Assembly (NCBI GenBank): GCA_030386875.1
Contig: CM059566.1
Location: forward strand, 41,886,068 to 41,950,067
Direction of reading: 5' to 3'
Length of the DNA: 64,000 bases
DNA from: Morinoia aosen
Taxonomy: Eukaryota > Arthropoda > Malacostraca > Amphipoda > Talitridae
The notes under the pieces are model-generated. The model was given only the letters and a program-made list of their open reading frames with translations. It was not told the DNA's origin and searched no databases. The position numbers and the translations under genes are program-made. Positions within the stretch are counted from its first letter, which is position 1, and every line of letters starts with the position of its first letter. Of the stretch, positions 10,593 through 21,245 are shown one piece after another.

Positions 10593-10829
10593 AAAAAATG
10601 CCGAAATTTCCAGTGTGTGGGGCTTGCAATAAGTCGTTTGACTCAGACAATCGAAAGCCGCTCCTGTTACCTTGTGGTGATGCGTTCTGCAAGGCATGCT
10701 TGTCCAGCCGGGAAGATGAAGACAAAACCTTCTGCCCACTGAAGAAGTGCCGCCGCAATTGGGGCGAATTGAGCCTCTCTGACCTGCAAATCGTCTACGC
10801 TCTCATCCCAGCTGACACCACCGTCTCGG
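10593..10829 (+). CDS. Exon 1 of RING-RING-UBL gene (RING 1)
   Basis: Acceptor ttatctttatttcag precedes 10593; the ATG is at 10598. The exon encodes MPKFPVCGACNKSFDSDNRK and the rest of the first RING, ending after TVS with donor G|GTAACT in phase 1. The fourth metal position, normally His in C-G-H, is Asp (CGD). The last Cys pair is spaced by four residues (CPLKKC). The RING is thus degenerate or a variant. Without splicing, the frame continues into intron sequence and stops at 10976. Confidence 0.75.
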
Positions 10830-13800
10830 GTAACTCGTTGTGCTCTATTACAAGCTGGTTATTGGATCTATGCATCCTGGGGAGCTTTAATGCTTTTCTA
10901 TGCTATGCTTTCAATGCACAAACCAATGACACGCGTAAATCTGTGCTGACCGCTTGGTGTCTTCCATCTGCAGATTGATCTACGGGCGCGCGTTTCTGAA
11001 AAGCACAGTTTGTTCTCGCAATTTGTTTGAATTAAATTATGTGGCAATCGCTGTTTATCGGAAATGATTCCAAGCTTGAAATAAAACTGTCAAATTGAAG
11101 CTTCCTAATCCTATTCATATTTTTATATTGTGGAGCTAAGTTAAGCCCCATCTCCCCAGGAAGCATAGGATAATAAATAGGTTTAGGTAAGCTGGGTCTG
11201 TAACCTAAGCTACGGGGCCTCGTGCTTCTAGGAGGGATCCTTATTGTAGGTTACCTCAACTATTGGTAGACCATCGAGACTCGCATCTGCCACGATCACT
11301 TCGATTCATTCCGTTTCATGACTTCTTCCCTTCTTCGTTTTTTCTTTCCCTTCTTAACTTTCTGTTTCTGAGCGCATGGTACGCAGAGTCCGTAAACAGC
11401 TTCTGCATGATTCCTCGTTTGCTACAGTTCGTGCTATGTGATTTCTTCTCTTCGCTCTTTTCAGATAGCCGTTGTTGTGGCTAAGAAGCCTTAAACTAAG
11501 GGGTAAATATGCGTTGTGATCACCGATTGTCACTGATTCGCATCGTTTGATAGTGTTTGATAGATAGTCCATCAAAGAAATGCTCGGATCACACAGCCAC
11601 AAAATATTTTTTACGAGTGCGCCCGTCGGAAATTCTGCTTAATCATTCGTGTTCATCAACCCTGGTTAGCACTCAACGAAACGGTAATTCCGGTCAAAGT
11701 GTCGCGAGGCTGACATGAAAATGGTCGGAAGCAATTGAAGACGAGGTTTTGAGTTGAAACGGGAGAAATTTCCCCAACGTGAATTATATGCACTGTTGAT
11801 CGAGAAGTTGTTTACGCAGGCAATAGAAATCGTGTTCATGTTGAATTAGCCCCCCGTCGTAACGATTTCTTTGATCTTAGACCCATTACAATCCCACACT
11901 ATGTCCATACTCGGATATGCTAGAATGGTTGTAGTTTGGTATGGATACTAATATCCTCGGTGTTCATGTGGGGACACTTAAAACCACTCTGAAAATTAAC
12001 TCGAGATTACGATGACACATTCAGCTGACGAAAGAAATATTAATCATTTCAAGACCCCAGTTGGCATTTGCAGAGGTGCAAATGTTCCTATGAGGGAATG
12101 CCTAATGAATAGTACCTATGGTACCTGCTGGACTATTTTGCAACGCAAAGATTCATAAACATCTGAATTTTTGAACATTAGGATGTGCGTATCTCCTCCA
12201 CAAAGTTACATGTTCTCAACAGAAACTTCATTTAATGTTGCTGCAATGTGCACAGAGGAGAGGCAGGTCACCCCTGGGCCCCGAAAGGGAACCAAAGGCG
12301 GGCGGCGTGATGTCGCTCCCGCACCAACAGGGCGGCTTTCCAGGCCGCCTACTGGACGTGAAGTTGTGCCCTTGGACGATTCGGACTGTGCATCATCCAC
12401 GTCGAGTGCGTCATCCACGTCCAAGGCTTCGGGAAAGGCAAGTGCTATTTTTTGAAGCTACTTGGTTGACGAACTCTAGTCTGGTAAATTTTGACATTTT
12501 GCTTTTCAAACTACCCACCGGTGGGTCGTGCTTAGGTCTTTTCAGCTGAGAAACGGGTCGTTCGAAAAATTATAACAATTTTTTTTAAATTAATATGGTA
12601 ATGAATGAGCCCAGTTAATGTTGGGTATTAATGAAATTGCTGATCGCTTCTGACTTTAAATTTGAGTTGGAGATTGGACTTCAATTTAACCCATCGCAGT
12701 GAACGTGTCAAGCAGCCATTGGGAGTTTAAAGTATTTGAGGTCGTAAATTTTTGTCGGACGGTAGCCTGTATAAAACTTGTTTCCTACGTTTACGTTACG
12801 GCAAACTAAATTTATTTGATGTGCTACTGTAACTTACAGCGTCAAATGTGACTGGCGCACACTTCTTCATACTGCACTGCTGTCCGAGCAAATCGTATTG
12901 CGTTCTTGTTCAAACGATTCGTGTTTGAAAGTCAAAGAAATTTATATGGACTCTTTTTTTTTTTTAAAGACTGGTCTAATATGCCGCCGGTGCGTTTGAG
13001 TAAAGTTATATTGTTTTAGGCACTATTCTTTCTCACACACGGTATAATTTTTCCATAACAATTTTCTGTGTAGTTTTTAGCGAACTGTAATTTTTACTTG
13101 ATTATTTTTGAGAATTCTTCAAATTTCCGTTTTTAATTTTGGCACTGCTCATTTCTGAAATTTTACGTATTTTCTGTGTATAATTGTTCTTATAAACATT
13201 GTGCATGGGTTAAGGATTGGTTTCAATTCTCCTAATGACGCCATTTTTCCTTTGCTTTGTTTCTCTCCACCTAAATCGGTATATTTTTTTCATTTGGTGC
13301 ACTAATAATTTTTGTCGTAACGCTTGGTATTAAGAACAAAAGTTACATTTAGACTTGCTGCAAAAAAGCGTTTACTAGTTTCCTTTTGTCTTGAATGTTC
13401 TTGTTAATTCATAAGTTATAACCCGTCTCTAAGTATTCAATTTGCTGTTCATTAACGGTTTCATTTATTGCTTTAACCGAGTAATGTTTTTGTTCTCAGA
13501 CAATTTTCAATTCTAGCTCTTTTATTTTTAAATATAATTTTGAATTTTTTTGTTGACTTTTTTTTTCAAGGGTAGCTACCACTTTCATTATTTCAGGCAA
13601 GCTGCATCACTTCTAGGTGCGATTACTTCTATATCTGACATATTTTTCTCCTGCATCTGATGAATTTTTCTTACTTCCCTGACAAAGTTCGTTGCGTTTT
13701 GAGACTTTCTTTCCATCATTTCTCCTAATTTAAGTGACTTTTCTGTTGCTGTATCTATACTTTGGCTCTGCGAGAAACACACGTGAAACGATTAGTATTA

Positions 13801-15759
13801 GCAACTGCTTTCCATTCACGATATTTCCTCATCTCCTTCCGTGCATTCAAAGTGTTACGTGGGATCGCTGTTTGCCACAAGAAATGAGAAGAAAACTTTT
13901 TGTTACAAATCTATTCTAACTTGACTTCAAATTGCCAATTGCAAGAAAATAAAGTACAAAGCTATTAAATTTCACTTTCCGGTGTCTTTCCTAAGTAGTT
14001 TATTATTTCTTATTCAAAGGGTGTCAGCGGCTCATCCTTCCCAACTTGCGAAATGTGCACTGAGGACTTCAACAAGAATGAAAATCTTCCTCTTTTGCTT
14101 AAATGCGGCCACGTTGTGTGCATGAGGTGCTTAGAACAAATGGAGAAGCAGGAGGATTTCTCCTGCCCTTATTGTCGCAAAGTAAGTATTGTCGCTACGG
14201 CAGACAACACGTTTTACTAGACTACCGACCAACGGAAACCATTGTTTCAAATTTAGCGTTCTACAACATAGTGCAAGTAACCAACTATAAAATTTTTAAT
14301 AGTATGATAGTTGTGGACAGCATTTCAGGTTTCAGAAGGCAATACTGTAAAGGACCTCGGTTATGATGTAGTTGGCCTAAAAATTCCGCTTGAGAGGTAC
14401 CTTCTAAATTTAGACGATTTCTGGAGTTACCTGTGATATAATGTTTATCTGGTTAACAAATCCGTGTGAACCCGATTTCAAACATCCTGAATTGTTGCTC
14501 GAAGCCACGCGAGAGAGGAGATTTGCAGAGGCTGCCTGTGGTGAAGACCCTTATCCACCACAACAACGCGAACAAGAGGTCTTCGGCGCCGCCCCTCTCC
14601 CCTCAGAAGATGGACGACAAAGTAAAAGAGCTCCAGCAAGAGTACGACCGGCGCGAATCCTTTTCTTCAGGCTCGAAAACTGTGAGTGAACTTCAAAGTT
14701 CAATTACGCTGTTTAACTGGAGTATTTTTCGCCCCCAATCATTTGTTTCTACAATTGACATGAGAATTACGATACCCATGTGTGAATACCAACTAAGGAT
14801 CTTGATGTGAAGATATTTTAAAACCCAATGTTATACGTTTCATTTGTCAACTTTAATGGTAATACCGTTTTATTTATTTATTCTTCTTTCTCTCAATGGC
14901 TCGCTTCAAACTTTTTTCGATCAGAGATTTAACAATAACAAATTATTTCTTCTTGTAACAAGACACAAAAGCACAGTGATCGAAGATAAATTTATCTTTA
15001 TTTAAAAATTAACTATTAATACGTTCGGCAAGCTTAACGGTACGATTCCAATGTCATTGTTGTAATAAAGTTGACTGACTTGTTGCTCGGTTCAAAGTAC
15101 GTAAGACCCTTTTGTGCTGTTATCAGTTATTTTAAAGTCGAACATTTAGCCTCGATATATCCTTTAACAGTTTCTCTTGTATTAATTCCCCTACCTGATA
15201 CGTATGTGTAAATTTCCTCGAAAAGTTATTCAAATTCCGCAAATTTACGTCGCAAACTACGTTCGAGGTAATTTATCAAGGTTACGAAACATATTAACTC
15301 TTCTATTTGCATATTTACGTAATTTTGTACCTCTCTGCATTCGAAATATTACGTTATCATTGTTCGCTATTAAAAAATAAGTGTAACATTTGTTCTGAAT
15401 GTATTCTAATTTCATTTCAATGTCATACGGCTATCATTGGGTTTTCGGCTTGTGTTATCTGACAATCAGCTCCGTTACAACTCGGAACGCAATTTCAATT
15501 TCCTAATTATGGACTTGTATTACAGACCGAGCTCGAGCTGTATATCAAGGATCTTAGAGGACAAACTCATACAGTTCGCGTGAACCCGCACACGGAGACC
15601 GTGCTGAGGCTGCGACAGAGGCTCCGCATTGCGACCGACTGCTCGCGCTACCTCACGTACGAGGGCCAGACGATGCAAGACGAGTGCTGCCTCGCCACGT
15701 ACAACGTGCGCCCGTTCCACACTATACGGGAGCAAGCTCGCTTGGTTGGAGGAAAGTAA
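10593..15759 (+). CDS. RING-RING-ubiquitin-like protein gene, five coding exons
   Basis: Exons 10593-10829, 12223-12437, 14020-14181, 14529-14681 and 15526-15759 join in phase (1, 0, 0, 0) to give 331 aa. RING 1 (residues 7-55) reads CGAC ... LPCGDAFCKAC ... CPLKKC. RING 2 (about residues 159-202) is a canonical C3HC4: CEMC ... KCGHVVCMRC ... CPYC. Between them lies a Ser/Thr/Pro/Gly-rich linker. A basic, charged linker (KMDDKVKELQQEYDRR) follows RING 2. The last exon is a ubiquitin-like fold, ELELYIKDLRGQTHTVRVN ... ending RLVGGK. RING proteins are usually E3 ubiquitin ligases, so a role in ubiquitin transfer, probably cytosolic or nuclear, is inferred. The start ATG (10598) lies 5 bases after a splice acceptor, so a 5' untranslated exon is likely upstream. 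No good poly(A) signal was found close to the stop. I do not recognise an orthologue. Confidence 0.75.
11150..11500 (+). repeat. Diverged dispersed-repeat copy in intron 1 of the RING-UBL gene
   Basis: A T/C-rich block ends in ttcagatagccgttgttgtgg, then ctaagaagccttaaactaa. This parallels cttcagatcacatttgtcgc, then gggaggctaaaactaa, at the end of the 19190-19515 copy. Same strand as the other copies. Alignment is weak in the middle. Confidence 0.35.
12223..12437 (+). CDS. Exon 2 of RING-RING-UBL gene (linker)
   Basis: Acceptor ttctcaacag precedes 12223; two bases complete the split codon (Glu), then TSFNVAAMCTEERQVTPGP. The exon is low-complexity: basic GTKGGRRD, then DDSDCASSTSSASSTSKASGK. 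It ends AAAG|GCAAGT, a strong GC-type donor in phase 0, which matches the phase-0 start of exon 3. An alternative acceptor at 12254-12255 is also in phase and would shorten the exon by 11 codons. Confidence 0.6.
14020..14181 (+). CDS. Exon 3 of RING-RING-UBL gene (RING 2)
   Basis: Acceptor tatttcttattcaaag precedes 14020. It encodes GVSGSSFPTCEMCTEDFNKN through CPYCRK and ends at the consensus donor AAA|GTAAGT, phase 0. All eight C3HC4 metal ligands are present with canonical spacing (C-x2-C, C-x-H-x2-C-x2-C, C-x2-C). It resembles RING 1 over PLLLxCG, suggesting internal duplication. Confidence 0.8.
14529..14681 (+). CDS. Exon 4 of RING-RING-UBL gene (linker after RING 2)
   Basis: Acceptor gatttgcag (weak pyrimidine tract) precedes 14529. 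The 51 codons read RLPVVKTLIHHNNANKRSSA ... KVKELQQEYDRRESFSSGSK T and end at ACT|GTGAGT, phase 0. The first residues continue the usual post-RING pattern (R-x-P-V-x-x-L-x-x-N). The KVKELQQEYDRR part could be a short helix. Confidence 0.65.
15526..15759 (+). CDS. Exon 5 of RING-RING-UBL gene (ubiquitin-like domain)
   Basis: Acceptor cttgtattacag precedes 15526. The 77 codons form one ubiquitin-like domain: LELYIKDLRGQTHTVRVN corresponds to ubiquitin's first hairpin, TETVLRLRQRL to the helix, and YLTYEGQTMQDECCLATYNV to the [20 protein letters not shown] region. It ends ARLVGGK, then TAA. The Leu-x-Gly-Gly close to the C-terminus resembles processed ubiquitin tails. A GT inside the last Lys codon (AA|GTAAAC) could be a donor to a further exon, so the end is likely but not certain. 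The exon is much more GC-rich than its surroundings. Confidence 0.75.
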   Translation, partial: TELELYIKDLRGQTHTVRVNPHTETVLRLRQRLRIATDCSRYLTYEGQTMQDECCLATYNVRPFHTIREQARLVGGK

Positions 15760-16955
15760 ACTGCTATTCTTTTATATTCTTGACTTCTATGTTTTAATTT
15801 TAGATTTTTTCGCTGTGGGCTAAAGTGAAGACCGTGATGAAACTATTCACCATTTTGGTTTTAACGATGGAGTTAAATTTTGTACATCGCTGTGATTATA
15901 ACGGGCTAGGTGACTTGGCGATACAACTATTCTTTTCTTTTAGAGGAAAAAAATGTAGTTTGAGGACTGGATTTTCGAACAATATACGAAGCTATTGGGA
16001 TACAGCCGGCAGAACAAGTTCTTCTGTTAACTTCACGCGTTGCGTGCCATTTTCTGTTCAAAATTGCGGACTTGGAGCTTTTCGGATGCATAAAAGATTA
16101 GCGCTCTGCATTTGGCAGCTATGCAGTCAGGGAATTTTCTAAAAACTAAAGCGCCGTGCGAAATCGACAGATCCCGGTGCCGGCTGCATCACTAAAATGA
16201 AGTGAATAGGTTAGAAAAAATCTAGTCCCTTCCTAACTTAAATTCGGCTTGGATAGCGCAGGCTGTACTGAACGCAGAAAACTGCTCATCGCTAGCTTGT
16301 AAGGCGTAAACGGCGAACATTGCCAGCAAATTGAATAATTAGAATAATTCTACGCTTTAAGAATCAATAGTTGAATTTGCAAGAGTTCATTCGTGTGCAA
16401 CGTGCTGATGTTAACATTCGCCAAACGTTTATCACTTCAGTGTCTTCTCATTGGTGCCAATTCAAATTAAATCTAATGTTCTGCTAGTGCATCAAAGAGT
16501 AGTAGTTCGGCAGGATATCTGCCGAGATAAGAGTATGTAGGCTTTTTCAAGTTGAAGAATTCAGGCAAAACGGATAATTGGTTAGACAGATTGTTTTAAA
16601 TGGCAAGGGATTAATGTAAGGTTTAGATGATATAAAACTGGAATAGTTGTAGATAATTACACCAATCATATGAACAGAACAAAGGCGTGCTTATTATGGA
16701 GATAGATTTGACAGAGGCGTTGGTATCCTTGGCCTTGATCTTCGTTATTAGCTGATGACCCCGATAGAAAAGTGACCATAAACAATACCATAAATACATT
16801 GTAATAAATGGTCTTTGTCTATCAATTGGGTACCTCACTCTAAAGCTTCACTGCACATGTTTCACACCTTTCAGTGAAACTAGAGTATACTTACGAATGA
16901 GCGTTCAGAGGATGAAGATATGCAGGCTCCCGATCTGAAGGCTTGCTGGGTCTTT
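15760..16955. other. 3' flank of the RING-UBL gene, no further gene seen
   Basis: Probably contains the 3' untranslated region. An ATTAAA lies at 16466, about 700 bases past the stop; no AATAAA was found nearer. Open frames here are short and unrecognised. Confidence 0.3.
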
Positions 16956-16959
16956 CATC

Positions 16960-17240
16960 TGTTGTTATAAAAAAGATTTTCTTCTGTTTTGTTTTTCTCC
17001 ATTCACTGCTGAAATATCTATAGGTCTTTCTTACTTCCCTGAAATTTCTTCGCATTTCATAAATATCTTTTTGTCTTGCTGTTTTTATGCGTATCTTGGT
17101 GCTTCTGCGCACCTTGTCCATAGATTCTGAATTCCAAACAAAATGGTGCCTTCTTCTTTCAGAACCCCATTTATTTCGGATAGCGACGGTTAAACGAGAA
17201 TAATGGGTCACTTTTGGCTCACGGTATTACGTAGCTACTT
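16960..17240 (+). repeat. Diverged copy of the dispersed (SINE-like) repeat family
   Basis: Shares the ordered blocks ttctgttttg, cattcactgctg, ttacttccctgaaatttc, gattctgaattccaaac, atggtgccttcttctttcag, then ggatagcgacggttaaac with 19190-19515. Same orientation. Confidence 0.45.
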
Positions 17241-18090
17241 ATCCAATTTTCTTGTTGGGTTTCAACCCGAGGACTTGGATTTTTTTGCAGAGGTTTAGTC
17301 GTAACGAACGGAACACAAAGTTCTTATATTTTCGGTGAATTACCCTTGCTATCAAAAGTTATCACGAGCACCGTACCTCACAGCAACATAGCAATCATTG
17401 ATGGAGAACTGTGCTCATCGAACAACTTGAATAGATGCACGGTCTGTGGAGATGGTTGGGCTTTAGGGCTTTTTCGAAGTGCGACTGCATACAATGGTAT
17501 TCAACCCTCCGACGTATGAGATGCGGAAGAGCATTTGTTGAGAGATGGACGTGCGTTTCATACATAGTTCCCATATTTGCAAACATTTATTACAGATGCA
17601 TTCGTAAATTGAAGAATGCTCATTATATGCATAAACGCGTCTTTAGACATTAGATTTAATGGTGTTTCATCTATAGTACCCGGCTACAACCAATAGTTTA
17701 AACGCTAGTCAAACTTGTAAACTATTTTCTCGATCATTCTTGCTTGACTGTATTAGGGCGACAACAGAAATCTTCGAAGGAATTCTGTATGGCTTTGATC
17801 ATAATTAGTGTATTCGTTGATATTGTAGTTTATTTAGATAGTAAGATGATAGTATAGTCTTTCTTACCTGGAAGAGAATGGTTGTGAAAGGTAACTCGTA
17901 GGATAATGATATTTTTTTACGGAATATGCCTTGAATTCTAATTGGAAAATAGTACATCACGTTGGGCTGTGGTAGTTTCATTTTTGCACAGTGCTCGTGA
18001 CGGTTATATGGGCATTCGCATTCTAGCGAAACGTTAGTCTGAAGTGGCAAGCTCCGCAGGCAGTAGAACGCATGTTCTTGCCACCATCCC
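17241..18090. other. No gene recognised
   Basis: Short AT-driven open frames only. No repeat structure was noticed. Confidence 0.3.
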
Positions 18091-18094
18091 AGTC

Positions 18095-18186
18095 TAACTT
18101 TTTCGCCGGAGCATGCATGGTTTTCGCCGCCAAGTAATTAAATCGTTTGGGCGGCCGTAAACGTGCATGCTCCGGCGAAAAAGTTA
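18095..18186. repeat. Small foldback with 23-bp perfect arms
   Basis: taactttttcgccggagcat(gca) at 18095 is the exact inverse complement of the sequence ending at 18186. The match continues imperfectly into (t)ttcgccgcc / ggcggccgtaa, around a loop of about 18 bases. The arms are GC-rich against an AT-rich background. Either a short MITE or a palindromic regulatory or insulator-like element; no target duplication is clear. Confidence 0.6.
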
Positions 18187-18965
18187 CAGGGTTGAGAGTT
18201 GGAATTTTTCAGTGTCTCATTAAACGTATAAAGGTATTGTCCCTTGCATTTTCATATAGAAGTGTAAAGGCACAGGGCGAAAGTGCACATGTAGTAAATA
18301 TTGTGAGAAATGAGACTTTCAACTGGTGACTAGGGTGGTGATTATTTATTATAGATTAAGACTATATAAATCATGTTGAGGGTAGTTCCCTTTGTAAGCT
18401 TAGATACCCTTCGTGATTCTTGTACCTTCCCTTCCTGCAAAGGTGGTATTTTCATCCCATTTATTATAATTCCTACATAAAATATCTTTCTTCAATGTAC
18501 CGTGGATTTCTAAATATATGTAAAATGTCCGTCAATAGATCAAATGAATTGAATTTGCTAGTACATGCTAGATGCCGTGCCACAATCGAGAAATAATGAC
18601 CTAATACTACATAAAAATGTATGTTTAACCGTTTTTAGTATAATCGTACACATGTAATCTTTTACTGCTCTATATTAATATTGCTCTTCTGATTTTGTCG
18701 ACCATAAATATGCGTATCATAATTATTTTCATTATCCTAAGCCAGATGTGAATGCGCTCAAACATGGTGAATTTTAACTAGTAAAAAAACTTCGGAGGAA
18801 GATTCATCATTTGAAATTTTATTCGGGCTTGGCTTAAAATATTGAATTTGTTGATCTCGTCCTCCTTGAGAGCTAACAGTGCTGTTCGAACCTCGCAATA
18901 CAGTAGAAAAAAATAGCATTTTTCGCGAGCGAAGAGTTCATTCCTCACAGGGAGACACAATCCTT
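18187..18965. other. No gene recognised
   Basis: AT-rich; the only open frames are short and without family resemblance. Confidence 0.3.
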
Positions 18966-18968
18966 TCA

Positions 18969-19640
18969 TGTGTGGGCATTGGTGCTTCCAGGAGGAGGGG
19001 ACGAGGTAGTGCCTGGAAGTCAGGTAGACTTTCTGCGTGTTGGAAAAGTGTATGGTTTCTGCTGTGTTACAATCTTTTTCGGTCTACTGCTCTCCGATTT
19101 TTTCAGTGCCTCTTACCTTTCTGAAATTTCATCTTATTTGATGAACTTTCAAACTTTTTTCTGTGCAAGGGAACTTATATGGAAGCACACCCCCTCAGGG
19201 GGATACAATTATTGTATCTATGGGAATTAGCGCTCCCAGAAGGACAATGTGAGGGTTGAAATCCTTCTTTTTGGTTGAAATAAAATTTTTTTGTTATGTT
19301 AAAGGACCATCTTTTTTCGGTTCACTGCTGTCCTGTTCTTGAGCACCTACTACTTTCCTCTTCAACTTTGGTCTTGTTTCATGATCTTCTTTCACAGCTT
19401 ACTGTTTCTATGCCTTTCTGCGTAGATTCCGAGGTTTCCTTAACTCTATACTAAACGGTGCCTTCCTCCTTCAGATCACATTTGTCGCTGGGTAGGGAGG
19501 CTAAAACTAACGACTAATCTAACCTATGGAAGCACACCTTGTGCTTAGATTACTCTTTCTGTGAACTTTGTGCTAAAGGATGTTTTCTTCCTGCCTGTCT
19601 TCAGGATACCTTTGTTGTGCTTGGTCGCTTAAACTTGATT
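18969..19640 (+). repeat. Cluster of dispersed-repeat copies (one good copy about 19190-19515)
   Basis: The best copy starts near ggaattagcgctcccagaag, has gtgagggttgaaatcc, a T-rich stretch, ttcggttcactgctgtcc, cacctactactttcctcttc, gattccgaggtttccttaac and ends gggtagggaggctaaaac. It aligns from end to end with 41927-42290. Partial copies flank it (about 18969-19170 and 19529-19640). The head (short GC-rich part with ggtt-aatcc) resembles a Pol III-type SINE head, but I cannot identify the boxes firmly. Confidence 0.55.
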
Positions 19641-21030
19641 TTCTTGTATGGAAATAGAGCGTTTTGTTTCACCTGGAAAGCTAATGAAAGACCAACTTAC
19701 TTATTGCTGCAATATCGAGGCTTTCGTACATTTTTATCCAAGGGTGCCCTGTGGTGAACGAAAATCGAAGGTTTTCGATGGCGGGAGGCTGTCCTTCGTG
19801 TGCTCGCTTCTCCTGGAAGGAGAGTGAATGCTGTAGTTTACAGATGGGGAAGGAATGCAATTCAATATTAGTTTTGATTGAATTTTAGGGAAAAGAAAAC
19901 GGCTGCACACTGATCCTACTGAGTAATAGTAACGAGGCGCGCCTCTCACGCACGAGTTGGGTAGGTTTAAGCTAATGGCCTGGTCACAGTTGCTGGATCT
20001 CCAATTGACTTTTCGTTATTTCCTGTTGGGAATTTCGTATTAAATTTCTGAATTCAAATTGTTTGCTATAGGAGCCTGCTCTTGAATTCCGTTAAGGAGA
20101 TCGAACTTGTTATTTTTTCTAATTGATCGTGTAGCACTCCTCGTTAGAAAATATTTGAATAATTGTTCGCTCTTAGTGAGGCAGACGTGAAAAGTATCTA
20201 ATCTAATGATTGAATGCCAGATTTATGTTCATTTTTGCGGTCTTACGCGTCCAAATTTTCTAATGGGTAAATTCTATTAAAAGTTTACCTCAATTAAAGG
20301 GAATAAGTTTTTAGAAAAATATTGATTTGTTTGCACCGAACTTTGGGATAAGTGTTCGTAACATCGGGGTAATTTAGTATTTTTAAGTGAATAATTTCCT
20401 TCAATTAGCCCCTCTTCATAAAACTTTCTGTAGCTTGGAAGATAGGCAATAGAATTTCTGCGCACGGGAAATTTGATCGATGTGCTCTTCGTACAAAATT
20501 ATCAAGTAACAACTATGTAGTCTCGGACCGAAGTTGTCGTTAACCGAGTTTATTACTACAATTCACGACATAATTACCAGATTTAAAAATTCATGAAAAT
20601 CTACTGTGTAACTGTAGTAGTGTTTACAGAGTGCTAGTTCTTTTATCTAACGTCAAATTCTCTATATTTGATAGCGCAGGAACATGATGGTCCATAATTT
20701 TGTATAATTAATGAAATTTTGTATAATTATGGTGTGGTAGTACTGAGCCTTTGGAAGCTTCTTCAATAAGCGAATATATTTTGCCGTATTATTATTGTAT
20801 ATTAGCGAGACTTGTGTATGGTTTTTATAGAGTCCGTTATCCAATTTTCACAGGGAGAGAGAAATGCATACCCTTAAACCACTGATACTATAGCCATTGC
20901 TCTTGCGAGTACCTGGCCAATTTCGGTTCATTAGCCTCGAATAGCAGGAATTGCTTTGTTGTTTGCGAATGTCCAGCCCGCGACCGGCCACGCTCGGACC
21001 CCCGCGTCGGGCACGTGCACGTGAACAAAA
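19641..21030. other. No gene recognised
   Basis: Short open frames only. A short GC-rich patch at about 20970-21020 (gcccgcgaccggccacgctc) has no identified function. Confidence 0.3.
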
Positions 21031-21044
21031 ATGATGCAGTTGAC

Positions 21045-21245
21045 TGAAAAGATCCGACCTGCGTTTCAGAAATGCGGTCCTCAGAAGAACATGGACTTCT
21101 TAATGCAAATAAAAATTACACGTTTTGCTATAAAGATCCGACCTGCGTTTCAGAAATGCAGTCCTCAGAAGAACATGGACATCGTAATGCGAACAAAAAT
21201 CACACGGTTTGCTGAGAAGATCCGACCTACATTTTAGAAATTCAG
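21045..21245 (+). repeat. 84-bp tandem repeat, about 2.4 units, open in one frame
   Basis: gatccgacctgcgtttcaga starts at 21051 and 21135, and a diverged copy starts at 21219, so the period is exactly 84 (28 codons). The plus frame stays open across the units, repeating KIRPAFQKCxPQKNMDxxMx then KITRFA. Either a fortuitous minisatellite or a remnant of a repeat-protein exon. No splice sites or start context support expression. Confidence 0.6.
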
